Made by a program: the position numbers and the translations under genes
Notes under the pieces: model-generated
The model's database searches: none
What the model was told of the DNA's origin: nothing
Seen by the model: only the letters and a program-made list of their open reading frames with translations
Shown here: piece after piece, positions 1 to 8,212 of the stretch
How the letters are laid out: every line of letters starts with the position of its first letter
Position numbering within the stretch: position 1 is the first letter of the stretch
Assembly: GCA_044224315.1 (NCBI GenBank)
Contig: JBGAKR010000001.1
Span: 372,001-436,000, forward strand
DNA from: JAGXTF01 sp044224315
Lineage (GTDB): Bacteria; Bacteroidota; Bacteroidia; NS11-12g; UBA955
Direction of reading: 5' to 3'
Length of the DNA stretch: 64,000 nucleotides

Positions 1-181
1 TAAACTGCTGGCTGGTTAATTGTGTGATCCGCAGATTTCTGGAATTCACTACAAATCCCTGACTGCCGTCTGCTGAAAATTGCCATCCGGCCGTTCCTAC
101 CGGCACTTGCTGGCCATTAAGGTCAGCAAATCCAGTAAAAACGAACAAATAAAAAATCAAAAAGGGTAGCCTTATTTTCAT
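1..181 (-). CDS. N-terminus of a secreted protein (runs off the window)
   Basis: The ATG reads at 179-181 on the minus strand and the frame stays open to base 1, giving 60 residues. The first about 20 residues (MKIRLPFLIFYLFVF...) are a basic start followed by a hydrophobic core, a typical Sec signal peptide. The mature part begins around DLNGQQVPVG and is polar. The rest of the gene lies outside the window, so function cannot be assigned. In this neighbourhood a T9SS cargo or surface protein is the natural guess, but no diagnostic domain is visible. Confidence 0.6.
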   Translation of the reverse strand, partial: MKIRLPFLIFYLFVFTGFADLNGQQVPVGTAGWQFSADGSQGFVVNSRNLRITQLTSQQF

Positions 182-372
182 GGTATCTTCTAAGCATGGC
201 AAATCTATTGTTGCCTAAATCGTATGGCTATCAGGGATTCCAAATATTTCCTAACATTTAATACACGGTCACCTGGCACCTCAGCCTATGTCTCCATTCC
301 TGAAAGTACTTATACAAACAATGGATGTTCACTTCCACATCACTCAAATTGGTAAATAAAAGCGCATCTTAA

Positions 373-618
373 AAGCAAAAACAAAAAACCGGCCAGGAAC
401 AATTCCAGCTCATCCAGCATAAAACTGCCATAGGAGAAACCAAAATCAAATACGCCGATTTTATTACAAGTGGAACCAATGAGGCTCATTTCAGCATTAT
501 GCAAGACATTATTGTTGAAGAACCTAAATTTCAAAAATGGTTAACTCCTTTTTTGAACCGAACAACATTATTTTTGCCAAAGGTGAATTTTAACCAATTT
601 TTAGGTGAAATTGCATAA
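373..618 (+). pseudogene. Start-less ORF remnant, 81 codons
   Basis: Between an in-frame TAA at 370-372 and a TAA at 616-618 there are 81 open codons reading through sequence such as GETKIKYADFITSG and EEPKFQKWLTPFLNR. The residue mix looks like a real soluble protein. The only ATG in frame is at 499, which would leave 39 residues, and no start codon serves the upstream part. I do not recognise the family. Most likely it is the 3' end of a gene that lost its beginning, but a chance ORF is possible. Confidence 0.35.
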
Positions 619-657
619 CAAAGTGCGGAATTACTAAGATTTGTGTAAAATAGAATC

Positions 658-745
658 TGTACGGACTCAAAACCATCTCCTAAAACCCTAAAAACAGCCG
701 ACAATGGGGTTCTAACGCAGAGGTTTTTGAAAGAAAGTCCGTACA
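658..745. repeat. 88-bp element bounded by inverted repeats
   Basis: TGTACGGACT at 658-667 is matched by its exact reverse complement at 736-745. Similarity continues inward on both sides towards CAAAACC/GGTTTTTG after a short gap. A third TGTACGG at 754-760 forms a small hairpin with 739-745. It could be a miniature inverted-repeat element or a structured transcript end. No coding potential is seen inside. Confidence 0.45.
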
Positions 746-812
746 AATAAAAATGTACGGAGTACGAAAACAGAATTAACTAACTGAAAATCAACAACTT
801 AAAAAACGGCAC

Positions 813-890
813 AGTGACTCATAATCAATAGGTGCTTGGTTCCCTGCCCGACTGAATTCGTTCAGGCTGGGATTCCAAGTGGGCCCACTA
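813..890 (+). pseudogene. 3' half of tRNA-Met(CAT), T-loop interrupted
   Basis: The anticodon loop CTCATAA is at 818-824, with stem 3' strand TCAAT at 825-829 and variable loop AGGTG at 830-834. The T-stem is CTTGG at 835-839 with CCAAG at 875-879, the 3' acceptor strand is TGGGCCC at 880-886, and A887 is the discriminator. The T-loop should be TTCGATT. Here TTC (840-842) and GATT (871-874) are split by 28 bases that can fold into a hairpin with a TTCG tip. No matching 5' acceptor strand (GGGCCCA) or D-arm lies upstream. It is therefore a non-functional tRNA tail, as left by integration into a tRNA 3' end. Confidence 0.65.
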
Positions 891-920
891 AAGAACTCCT
901 TCACGGAGTTCTTTTTTTTT
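891..920 (+). terminator. Hairpin with T-run directly before the GIY-YIG start
   Basis: AAGAACTCC (891-899) pairs with GGAGTTCTT (905-913) around a five-base loop, and a run of nine T ends at 920. This is a good intrinsic terminator, as expected downstream of a tRNA. It ends one base before the ATG of the nuclease gene, so the nuclease needs read-through or a different start signal. Confidence 0.75.
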
Positions 921-1217
921 ATGAAAGATATTTGTTGTTATATTTTATATTCCCCTTCTCTAGGTAAATTTTATACAGGAGCTTGTCAGGATTCACTGTA
1001 TGAAAGAATCCTAAAACACAACAATCATGATTACGGCAATCATCGCTTCACTGCAGCAGCTAATGACTGGGAATTGTTCTTGAAAATTGATGTTGCAGAC
1101 TACTCTCATGCCGTTAGATTGGAAAGAAAAATCAAATCCATGAAGAGCAGCAGGTACCTTCAAAATTTGAAGCAATACCCTGAATTGGTTAAGAAAATTA
1201 TTGATGAAACTGGATAG
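921..1217 (+). CDS. GIY-YIG family endonuclease-like protein (98 aa)
   Basis: A single-domain GIY-YIG nuclease of the short UPF0213-like type. The GIY-like motif is CYILYSP near the N-terminus, the YIG-like motif is FYTGA, then comes an Arg-containing helix (YERILKH) and the conserved Glu in RLERKIK. About 98 residues is the normal size for the family. The ATG at 921 was chosen over an in-frame upstream start at 879, because the upstream codons are the tRNA tail and the terminator. It sits between two related repeats (829-849 and 1251-1271). Family members of this size often lie after RNA genes in Bacteroidota; the substrate is not known. Confidence 0.8.
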   Translation: MKDICCYILYSPSLGKFYTGACQDSLYERILKHNNHDYGNHRFTAAANDWELFLKIDVADYSHAVRLERKIKSMKSSRYLQNLKQYPELVKKIIDETG

Positions 1218-1229
1218 AACAACTGACTC

Positions 1230-1271
1230 CCCCGATAGCTATCGGGGCAGTAGGTGCTTGACTACCTGCCC
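1230..1271. repeat. Palindrome and overlapping hairpin
   Basis: CCCCGATAGCTATCGGGG at 1230-1247 is a perfect 18-base palindrome. Its right arm can also pair with CTGCCCC further on (1244-1271, one bulge). This type of GATAGCTATC palindrome is common between genes in Bacteroidota. It lies after the nuclease stop codon and may end or protect the transcript. Confidence 0.7.
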
Positions 1272-1315
1272 CGAAACTGGGTGAATAACCGGAACATTTA
1301 CCCAGTCAGGGTTCC
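1251..1315 (+). repeat. Second copy of the tRNA-tail/hairpin repeat
   Basis: TAGGTGCTTG followed four bases later by CCTGCCC occurs here (1251-1271) and at 829-849 in the tRNA remnant. Downstream both copies carry a hairpin and end in a CAGG...TTCC motif. In this copy ACTGGGT pairs with ACCCAGT. The nuclease gene therefore lies between two diverged direct repeats. Confidence 0.5.
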
Positions 1316-1416
1316 CAAAATCTTTGCCGAAATTATGGAATCTTTGCTTAGATAAGCGTAAACTGAGTATTTTCGCATAAACAACATTTGCCACCCAACT
1401 TAAATACCCAAAAAAA

Positions 1417-3534
1417 ATGAAAATAACCATTTTAACCGTTTGCTTCTTGCTGTGCAGCGTGCTTTTAAATGCCCAATGGAATTCGCTTCCTTTGGGGAAA
1501 GGCTCCTTAAACTCGGGCTGCGAGTACAAGGGCAAGATGATAGCCGGATCTGAGGCCGGATTGTACCAAAGTGCGGATGGAGCCAGTTTTTCACCCCATT
1601 CAGAAGGATTTGCCGGTGGAACCCTGCAGCGCATTGTGAATTTCAGGGATACCCTATATGCCACAGTAAGATTAAAAGGATTTTTTATGAGTACAGACGG
1701 AGGCAAAACCTGGAAAAAACAAAGCAGTAAAATATGGAATTACGACCTTTACACCGAAATTTTTGAAGTGAACGGGAAAATAGCCCTGGCCAAATCGTAC
1801 GACTCCATTGCGTTTTCTGCAGACCATGGCAAAACCTGGGTAGTGCGCAATTTTGGATTTTATGTATACAATTCACCCTGGGGGAGTGATGATAAAATAT
1901 ATATTCGGGGCAACGGCCCATCGGGTGCGGGTTGGTATTATTCTACCGACGAGGCAAAAACATGGAATTATTTAGCCGGAGGGGTTTTGGATTATATTGC
2001 TTCCAATATTTACAAATATGGAGGCACCTGGTATGCATTGGGTTCCCAAATTTATTCATCCTCAAACGGTATAAATTGGACGAAGCTTACCGATACAATT
2101 CCAGATCCATTTATGGCAAAAAGTCCATTTTATCCCACCTACTACACCTATGATGGCACTTATATTTATGGGTTAAAAGGGGGTAATATTTATACCAGTT
2201 TCGGACGTTGGAAAACAGGTATGAGCACCTGGGAAATACCTAAATCCAATAATTTTCCTACCAATGGAAATATCACAGGATTTTTTGCCAAATCAAATTT
2301 TGTTATGGTAAGTAAATTGGAAGGAACCTATTACAGCCAAAATGCAGGCAGCAATTTTAGTTTATGTAATATGAATGAAGTGACATCCCTGCCTGTCGTT
2401 CATATGAATACATATAAAAATAAATTAACCGCGGTTTGGGAAAAAGGCATTTATAGCAATACGGATTCTAACACTGCATTATTAAAAAATACATTTACCA
2501 CAAATAAAAACTACTATGCCGTTCTCCGGATTTTTGAAAATAAATCAGGTATTTTCACTGCTTTCTCATATAGTTCTGTGACTTTTACAGGCAAATCTGT
2601 AAACGGGGGTAAGAATTATTTTTGCTTTGATTTAGGTGACTATAGTTTCAATAAATTTGTATCGATTAATGATACAATCCATGCAATCGGGTACGATAGC
2701 TATGGCCAATCTGCCGGCGATTATGTGCTCAATGATTCGGGTAGAATTATAAATCAAATACAGGGAAGCGGCTTTCAATATTATCATCAAATGATGGATT
2801 TGGTGCAAAACAATATGGGTAAGTTTGCCCTCACCACCAGATTTGAGTATAATAAAACCACATCATTTGTTTACATTTTTAATGAAAAATATAAAATCTG
2901 GACTTTGCCCAAATTTCCATACAATTCAAACATTTTTAGCGCCCACTGTTTGGAAGCTTTTGATGGTAAATTATTTATGGGTACAACCAACAAAGGTATT
3001 CTGATAAGCAGCGATACAGCTAAAACCTGGACCGAATTTAACTCCGGAATTGGCAAATTAATTATAAACGATTTAACCGCCCACGGCGACACGCTGGTAG
3101 CGGCCACAGACTCTGGTGTATTTATTCTAAAAAAAGGTGAAAGTCAATGGCAAAATATTACCGGAAACCTGATTTCAAGCGGGGTTATGCAAGTTGAATT
3201 TACCGATCATCACATAGTAGCCCGGCTCGAAAATGCCGGGATCTGGTGTTTGCCATTGCATGGTTTTGTGTCATCCGTTTCAACCTATAAAAAGCCAGAA
3301 AATCGCTTTGTATTGGCACCAAATCCGACTGAAAATGTGGTAAAAATTGTAACCCATTTACAAGGAAAACAATGGGAAAAAGCAATAATGTATGACGCAA
3401 TGGGGCGTAAGGTGCTCGAATGTAAATTCAATGCCGACGGCGAATTGAACTTAGACCAGCTGCCTGCGGGTTTATATTATTGCGATATATTCGGATCATT
3501 TGGAATTGAAAAACACAAATTGATAAAAAAATAA
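1417..3534 (+). CDS. Secreted BNR/photosystem-assembly-like repeat protein with T9SS type A domain
   Basis: The first about 19 residues (MKITILTVCFLLCSVLLNA) are a signal peptide. The body repeats short blades such as STDGGKTWKK, SADHGKTWV and SSDTAKTWTE, the Asp-box/BNR signature of a beta-propeller like the Ycf48 family. The last about 75 residues start at APNPTENVV and continue through MYDAMGRKV and LPAGLYYCDI to end in KLIKK, the standard T9SS type A sorting domain. The protein should therefore cross the outer membrane through T9SS and be anchored or released. The ligand is unknown. Opposite-strand open frames inside it are shadows. Confidence 0.85.
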   Translation: MKITILTVCFLLCSVLLNAQWNSLPLGKGSLNSGCEYKGKMIAGSEAGLYQSADGASFSPHSEGFAGGTLQRIVNFRDTLYATVRLKGFFMSTDGGKTWKKQSSKIWNYDLYTEIFEVNGKIALAKSYDSIAFSADHGKTWVVRNFGFYVYNSPWGSDDKIYIRGNGPSGAGWYYSTDEAKTWNYLAGGVLDYIASNIYKYGGTWYALGSQIYSSSNGINWTKLTDTIPDPFMAKSPFYPTYYTYDGTYIYGLKGGNIYTSFGRWKTGMSTWEIPKSNNFPTNGNITGFFAKSNFVMVSKLEGTYYSQNAGSNFSLCNMNEVTSLPVVHMNTYKNKLTAVWEKGIYSNTDSNTALLKNTFTTNKNYYAVLRIFENKSGIFTAFSYSSVTFTGKSVNGGKNYFCFDLGDYSFNKFVSINDTIHAIGYDSYGQSAGDYVLNDSGRIINQIQGSGFQYYHQMMDLVQNNMGKFALTTRFEYNKTTSFVYIFNEKYKIWTLPKFPYNSNIFSAHCLEAFDGKLFMGTTNKGILISSDTAKTWTEFNSGIGKLIINDLTAHGDTLVAATDSGVFILKKGESQWQNITGNLISSGVMQVEFTDHHIVARLENAGIWCLPLHGFVSSVSTYKKPENRFVLAPNPTENVVKIVTHLQGKQWEKAIMYDAMGRKVLECKFNADGELNLDQLPAGLYYCDIFGSFGIEKHKLIKK

Positions 3535-3835
3535 TTCCAGCGAATACCATTCAGGCGAATTTTTCACATGTCACGCCGTTACACTCGAAAATACCGGCGA
3601 AAACAAAACCACGAATGGTTGCACCCAGTAGTTTCGATTTTTGGTACAATTGCAATTTGGGTATAGGACTTTTTTTGCTGGATAGGAAAGAAATTGGGCC
3701 TGGGCGATGGTTCTGCGGATGCGAAAGATGGTGGACGGAAAATTAAGGGCAAAATCACTCTCATACTGCCTTTGGTGGAATAATGGGGATGGATTATCCC
3801 CCATAGATGAATTATTTGTAAGTTTGCATACTTTC
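3535..3835. promoter_or_regulatory. Intergenic region with a -7 element at 3819-3826
   Basis: No gene is seen. TAAGTTTG at 3819-3826 fits the Bacteroidota -7 element TAnnTTTG and lies ten bases before the ATG at 3836, so the leader would be very short. No clear TTG -33 element is found at the usual distance. ATGGGGAT/ATCCCCCAT around 3783-3803 forms a hairpin just upstream. Confidence 0.45.
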
Positions 3836-5770
3836 ATGAAAATTCCCTTTTTGCTGGTTCTGTTGGGTTTAGCAGGACTGGTACATGCCAGCAGCGGAGA
3901 TACTTTCCGCATTCGGTCGCACGATAAGGTGCTGATCCAAACCGATCCCTCGCGCGGCCATACCGAGTATGCGGCTTGGGCCAAGTTTCCGGCGAAAGGG
4001 AAAAAATACCGCAAAATGTATGCTGAGCTGAAGTTTCAGTGTCCATCCAACCTAAGCTGCGGGGAGTGGGATTACACCAACTCCATCAGTATTCTGCGCA
4101 GGCATGGCGCTTTTACCGATACCCTTAACTGGGAAATTATGCGCATGATAACGCCCTATGGACTTCAGTTTGACAAAAAATGGTACCATACATGGCGTTT
4201 TGATATTACCGACTTTGCACCGCTATTTGCCGACAGCATTGAGATTGAATATCACCACTCGGGCTACGAGGCACGCAACGACCGCGGCTGGCTGATTACC
4301 CTGGATTTTACCATGATTGAAGGCGAAGAAACCCGCCCGATTGAAGGGGTAAAAATGATGTATCACAAAAACATTGGTTACGGAAACGACTCGCTGGTGG
4401 ATGCTAATTTGCCCGAACTGAAATACCGTGTGGGCCCCAATACCCATATAGTGCGCTATAAGGTAATCCAAACCGGACATGGCAGTGATGCTACCGGCTG
4501 TGGTGAATTTTGTGCCAAACAGCGCTATATGGTGCACGATGGCAAAACTCTGGATAGTCAATTGGTGTGGCGGGACGATTGCGGCAAAAATCCCGTTTAT
4601 CCGCAAGGCGGTACCTGGGTGTACGACAGGGCCAACTGGTGTCCGGGAGCTGATGTGCGCGAGTACAACCTGGATGTGCCCGTACAACCCGGATCGGAGC
4701 ATACCATAGACCTGGACATGGAAAAGTACAAGGGTGGCGGCAACTATGACATTACCCTTTACAAAATAGAATTGGGCGACCCTCATTTTAAAACCGATGC
4801 AGCCATTTACGACATTATTGCACCCAGCGATGATATCCGCTACAGTAGACTGAATCCGGTGTGCAGCAATCCTACCCTGCTGGTGAAAAATGTTGGGGGA
4901 GAAAATATTTCCAAAATGCGTTTTTACTACGGCTGGAAAGGCCATAAAATGCAGGAATACAACTGGACCGGACAAATTAAGCCAGACCAGATTGCGGAAA
5001 TAGAATTGCCTTTTTTGCAAAGTGTAGACAGTGCCGGAAGTATTTTCCGTGCCGAAATTGTAGCCGTAAATAATAAGCCCGATTTATATACACTAGACAA
5101 TGCTATAGAAAGCATCAGCACCCTGCGTCCGCTGAAGGTTCCCAATAAAATTATCATTGCATTTAAAACCAATAATGCACCCAGCGAAAATTATTATACC
5201 GTAAAAAAAGCCGATGGAACTGTGATATTAAATCGCAAAAATTTTACGGCAAAAAACACCATGTACCGCGATACCCTGAATTTGGAAACCGGTTGCTATA
5301 TTTTTAATTTTATGGACGACGGAGATCCGCCAACTGACCCCAATCTGTACCAGCTAAACCGCGACGGATTGTACTGGTGGGCCAATACCAAAGATGGTAC
5401 CGGATCGTTGATGATACGCAATGGAAATACCAATACCATAATTAAAAATTTTAACAACGATTTTGGCACCGGAATATGGATGAATTTGTATTGCGATTCG
5501 CTGGCCAAACCCGCTAATCCAGAGACAAAACTCACCATAAACCCCAACCCCGCGCATGACCAGTTGATGCTGGATTTAGGCACCAACCGCCAGGGTGAAT
5601 TGCACATAGTAATGCGCGATTTAATTGGCCGCACCGTGCTGGAACAAAACCGCAACGGGAATTTGGATGCCTTGCAGTTTTTGAATGTAAGTCAGCTGCC
5701 ACGAGGTATTTATGAGTTAACCTTGAAAATTAATAACGAAAGTATAACGCAAAAAATAATGTTAAATTGA
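3836..5770 (+). CDS. PNGase F-like peptide:N-glycosidase with T9SS type A domain
   Basis: Starting at the ATG at 3836, a signal peptide (MKIPFLLVLLGLAGLVHA) is followed by the two beta-sandwich domains of peptide-N4-(N-acetyl-beta-glucosaminyl)asparagine amidase F. Recognisable blocks are CGEWDYTN, QTGHGSDATGCGEFC and GTWVYDRANWCPG, which match the strongly conserved core of this family. Known members remove N-glycans from glycoproteins by cutting the GlcNAc-Asn bond. The protein is about 644 residues, clearly longer than the roughly 350-residue enzyme of Elizabethkingia. The extra part is a middle adhesion-like region and a C-terminal T9SS sorting domain (NPNPAHDQLMLDL to KIMLN). The open frame reaches upstream to 3707, but only the 3836 start gives a signal peptide. 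The stop lies two bases before the gmk start. Confidence 0.85.
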   Translation: MKIPFLLVLLGLAGLVHASSGDTFRIRSHDKVLIQTDPSRGHTEYAAWAKFPAKGKKYRKMYAELKFQCPSNLSCGEWDYTNSISILRRHGAFTDTLNWEIMRMITPYGLQFDKKWYHTWRFDITDFAPLFADSIEIEYHHSGYEARNDRGWLITLDFTMIEGEETRPIEGVKMMYHKNIGYGNDSLVDANLPELKYRVGPNTHIVRYKVIQTGHGSDATGCGEFCAKQRYMVHDGKTLDSQLVWRDDCGKNPVYPQGGTWVYDRANWCPGADVREYNLDVPVQPGSEHTIDLDMEKYKGGGNYDITLYKIELGDPHFKTDAAIYDIIAPSDDIRYSRLNPVCSNPTLLVKNVGGENISKMRFYYGWKGHKMQEYNWTGQIKPDQIAEIELPFLQSVDSAGSIFRAEIVAVNNKPDLYTLDNAIESISTLRPLKVPNKIIIAFKTNNAPSENYYTVKKADGTVILNRKNFTAKNTMYRDTLNLETGCYIFNFMDDGDPPTDPNLYQLNRDGLYWWANTKDGTGSLMIRNGNTNTIIKNFNNDFGTGIWMNLYCDSLAKPANPETKLTINPNPAHDQLMLDLGTNRQGELHIVMRDLIGRTVLEQNRNGNLDALQFLNVSQLPRGIYELTLKINNESITQKIMLN

Positions 5771-5772
5771 TT

Positions 5773-6339
5773 ATGGAAAAATTAATTATTTATTCGGCTC
5801 CCAGTGGTTCAGGTAAAACCACCGTAGTAAAACATTTGCTTGAAACCATGCCTGATAAACTGGGTTTTTCGGTAAGCGCCACCACCCGCAAACCCCGTCC
5901 GGGAGAGGTAAATGGCCGTGAATACCATTTTTTTAGCATCGAAGAATTTGAACAAAAAGTAGAGGCTGGCGAATTTTTGGAACACGAAGAAGTGTATGCC
6001 GGAATACTGTATGGCACCCTGTGGAGTGAGGTGCGCAAAATATGGAGTGAAAACAAAGCCGTGGTTTTTGATGTGGATGTGCAGGGGGGACTTTCTTTAA
6101 AACGCCGCTTTAAAGACAATGCCCTGGCTGTTTTTTTGCACCCGCCCAGTGTGGATGTGCTTATGGAACGCCTTACCAAACGCAGCACCGAAATTGAACA
6201 CCATATACAGGAAAGGGTGGCCAAAGCCAATTTTGAACTGAGTTTTGAAAACCAGTACGATGTAGTGGTGGTGAATGATGTATTGGAAGAAACTTTTGTG
6301 CGTTGCGAAAATATTGTGAATGATTTTTTAGCAAAATAA
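5773..6339 (+). CDS. gmk: Guanylate kinase
   Basis: It converts GMP and ATP to GDP and ADP in the cytoplasm. The P-loop is APSGSGKTT near residue 9, followed by the GMP-binding region SATTRKPRPGEVNGREYHF and the VVFDVDVQGG strand. The length of 188 residues is normal. The ATG at 5773 is preferred to an in-frame TTG at 5767 that overlaps the previous stop. nadD follows with no gap, so the two are certainly co-transcribed. Confidence 0.95.
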   Translation: MEKLIIYSAPSGSGKTTVVKHLLETMPDKLGFSVSATTRKPRPGEVNGREYHFFSIEEFEQKVEAGEFLEHEEVYAGILYGTLWSEVRKIWSENKAVVFDVDVQGGLSLKRRFKDNALAVFLHPPSVDVLMERLTKRSTEIEHHIQERVAKANFELSFENQYDVVVVNDVLEETFVRCENIVNDFLAK

Positions 6340-6903
6340 ATGGCTAAAATCGGCTTATATTTTGGTTCATTCAATCCCATTCACAATGGCCATTTAATTA
6401 TAGCCCAGCACATGCTCAACAGCGGTTTTTTTGATAAAATCCGCTTTGTGGTATCACCCCAAAATCCGTTTAAAAATCAGGATGATTTAATGCCTGAAAA
6501 CCTTCGGTTGAAAATGGTACAAAAGGCCATTGCCGGCAACCTCGAATTTGAAGCCAGCGATGCCGAGTTTGGCCTGCCACGCCCTTCGTACACCATTGAT
6601 ACATTGCAACATTTTTGGAAAACCGAACCCGAAAATATTTTCAGTATAATTATGGGCAGCGACAATTTAGAAAAACTACATGCCTGGAAATCGATAGATG
6701 CATTGTTGCAAAACTGCGCATTTCATGTGTACCAACGCCGGGGAACTGAGCAAATCAGCACACCCGCAAACGGCGAATTTCATCTGCATGAAGCTCCTTT
6801 TCTAGACATATCAGCCACTTACATAAGGCAATTGTTAAAAGAAGGAAAAAGTGCACGGTATTTGATACCAGAAGAGATAATTCAGATATTAAATCAAATA
6901 TGA
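6340..6903 (+). CDS. nadD: Nicotinate-nucleotide adenylyltransferase
   Basis: It transfers AMP from ATP to nicotinate mononucleotide in NAD synthesis. The nucleotidyltransferase motif GSFNPIHNGHL (HxGH) is at the N-terminus, and the C-terminal signature ISATYIR closes the fold. The length of 187 residues is usual. The ATG directly follows the gmk stop codon and the TGA overlaps the start of the next gene, so the trio is an operon. Confidence 0.95.
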   Translation: MAKIGLYFGSFNPIHNGHLIIAQHMLNSGFFDKIRFVVSPQNPFKNQDDLMPENLRLKMVQKAIAGNLEFEASDAEFGLPRPSYTIDTLQHFWKTEPENIFSIIMGSDNLEKLHAWKSIDALLQNCAFHVYQRRGTEQISTPANGEFHLHEAPFLDISATYIRQLLKEGKSARYLIPEEIIQILNQI

Positions 6904-7823
6904 AAACAAAATACGACTTATTTTTTATTCTATTATTCGGTTTTATTGGATTCGGAAAAGCACAAAATAATCCGAATTACAAACCCCAGAATACCAAACA
7001 TGGGGAAGAAATTAACATTACCCTACAAGACACCTCAAAGCCCGTTTATGCCGAGGTAGATCCGGAATATGTATACGGTGATAGTGCCTTTTTAAAGTAC
7101 GCACTAACCAAAATCAACCCTAAATCTCCATGTTTGCTTGATACCAATGAAATAGAGATTGCCCTTAGATTTGTGGTAGATAAATATGGCAATGCAAGTG
7201 CGTTTGAATTAAAACATGCCTACCATACCTGCAGAGAATTTGAGCAAGATTTGGCCAGGGTTATTTTGGAAACCAAAACCTGGAAACCAGGCACAGAAGG
7301 GGGGAAGGCTGTAAAATCATTCAAGTCGGTCACCATATATTATAACCCTGTTTCTAAAAAATACAGTATCTTAAATACCAGATTTGAGTTGGAAAAAGTG
7401 GAATTTAATAAGTCAGAAACTGGTGACTTACCTCCTACAACAAACCCACAAGGGAAAGAAGAACCAAATGATGCCGGGTTTGAAGAAATAAATTCCCAAA
7501 ACACTACTTACTCCAAAGTGGAAGTTGCGCCTAAATTTATTGGGGGCACAACCGCATTTGATGAATTTGTAAAAGCCAGTTTCAACTACCCTGCATCCTG
7601 CCTGGAAGCGGGCATTACTGGTGATTTACAGATTAAGATGATTATAAATACCAAAGGTGAAGTTTCCCATATTCAGGTAATAAAATCGGTTGCCAATTGT
7701 TCAGATTTCGATGCAGAGGCCATCCGCATACTCCGAAACGGTCCTAAATGGATACCTGGCATGGTGAATGGCAAATTTGTAACATGCTATCATGTTGTGA
7801 CGATGCATATTGCATTGAAATAA
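6900..7823 (+). CDS. Secreted/periplasmic protein with TonB C-terminal-like domains
   Basis: Signal peptide MKTKYDLFFILLFGFIGFGKA. The C-terminal 100 residues read APKFIGGTTAFDEFV...GDLQIKMIINTKGEVSHIQV...NGPKWIPGMVNGK, the typical TonB C-terminal beta-alpha-beta fold. A second, weaker copy (IALRFVVDKYGNASAFELK...TWKPGTEGGK) lies in the first half. There is no N-terminal transmembrane-proline-rich part of true TonB, so it probably does not transduce energy but shares the fold, as in many Bacteroidota proteins. The start overlaps the nadD stop by four bases. Confidence 0.75.
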   Translation: MKTKYDLFFILLFGFIGFGKAQNNPNYKPQNTKHGEEINITLQDTSKPVYAEVDPEYVYGDSAFLKYALTKINPKSPCLLDTNEIEIALRFVVDKYGNASAFELKHAYHTCREFEQDLARVILETKTWKPGTEGGKAVKSFKSVTIYYNPVSKKYSILNTRFELEKVEFNKSETGDLPPTTNPQGKEEPNDAGFEEINSQNTTYSKVEVAPKFIGGTTAFDEFVKASFNYPASCLEAGITGDLQIKMIINTKGEVSHIQVIKSVANCSDFDAEAIRILRNGPKWIPGMVNGKFVTCYHVVTMHIALK

Positions 7824-7898
7824 TGTGATTAATTAGTATTAATATTTATTATTCAAAACGCACTCCTCTTTTTCTATTTCAATTCCAGAAATTAATAA

Positions 7899-8180
7899 AT
7901 GCTAGAAGGGTTAGGCGAAATATTCTTACAATTTTTCGGTGAATTCATTTTCATTCCCCTGTTTAAAGGCCTGATGGCAATCATAGGCTGGACCTGCATG
8001 CACCTGTTTTATTGGAAACAAATAAACCGTGCCCAAAATCTCAAAGAAAAACACGAAGATTCATATGTAAAAGCCGGGAAATATTTTATGACGAGACTCA
8101 TAATTATTATTGTTGTATTGCTGATGATTGGGTTGTGGATGGGAGGAATCTATTTTTTATTTAGGAGTGGCCTCCACTGA
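7899..8180 (+). CDS. Small membrane protein, unknown function (93 aa)
   Basis: Two hydrophobic segments, about residues 5-40 and 68-90 (RLIIIIVVLLMIGLWMGGIYFLF), flank a basic-acidic linker (INRAQNLKEKHEDSYVKAGKY). I do not recognise a family. It has its own short intergenic region upstream and is followed by a perfect 8-bp hairpin and then the heptad arrays. Confidence 0.6.
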   Translation: MLEGLGEIFLQFFGEFIFIPLFKGLMAIIGWTCMHLFYWKQINRAQNLKEKHEDSYVKAGKYFMTRLIIIIVVLLMIGLWMGGIYFLFRSGLH

Positions 8181-8189
8181 GCCGAGGCC

Positions 8190-8212
8190 ATCGCGAGTGC
8201 ACACCTCGCGAT
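8190..8212. terminator. Perfect 8-bp hairpin after the small membrane protein gene
   Basis: ATCGCGAG (8190-8197) pairs with CTCGCGAT (8205-8212) around TGCACAC. A weaker GGCCT/AGGCC pair lies just before it. There is no T-run, so it may be an RNA-stabilising stem rather than a terminator. Confidence 0.45.

Larger units (their letters stand above)
182..920. other. Gene-poor stretch with remnants and repeats
   Basis: No intact gene is supported here. It holds a start-less coding remnant (373-618), a 10-base inverted repeat (658-667/736-745), a tRNA 3' half with a hairpin in its T-loop (about 813-890) and a hairpin with a T-run (891-920). This looks like a site of repeated insertion and decay upstream of the GIY-YIG gene. 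Confidence 0.7.

Noticed and set aside
813..890. Functional tRNA gene
   Set aside because: Only the anticodon arm, variable loop, T-stem and 3' acceptor strand are present; no 5' half can be found and the T-loop is interrupted.
4223..5020. 265-codon open frame on the minus strand inside the PNGase-like gene
   Set aside because: It is a shadow of a well-supported gene on the other strand, with no recognisable domain and no start signal.
5790..6380. 196-codon minus-strand frame over gmk
   Set aside because: The complementary frame of a conserved enzyme; the composition (Ser/Thr/Arg-rich) is typical of a shadow.
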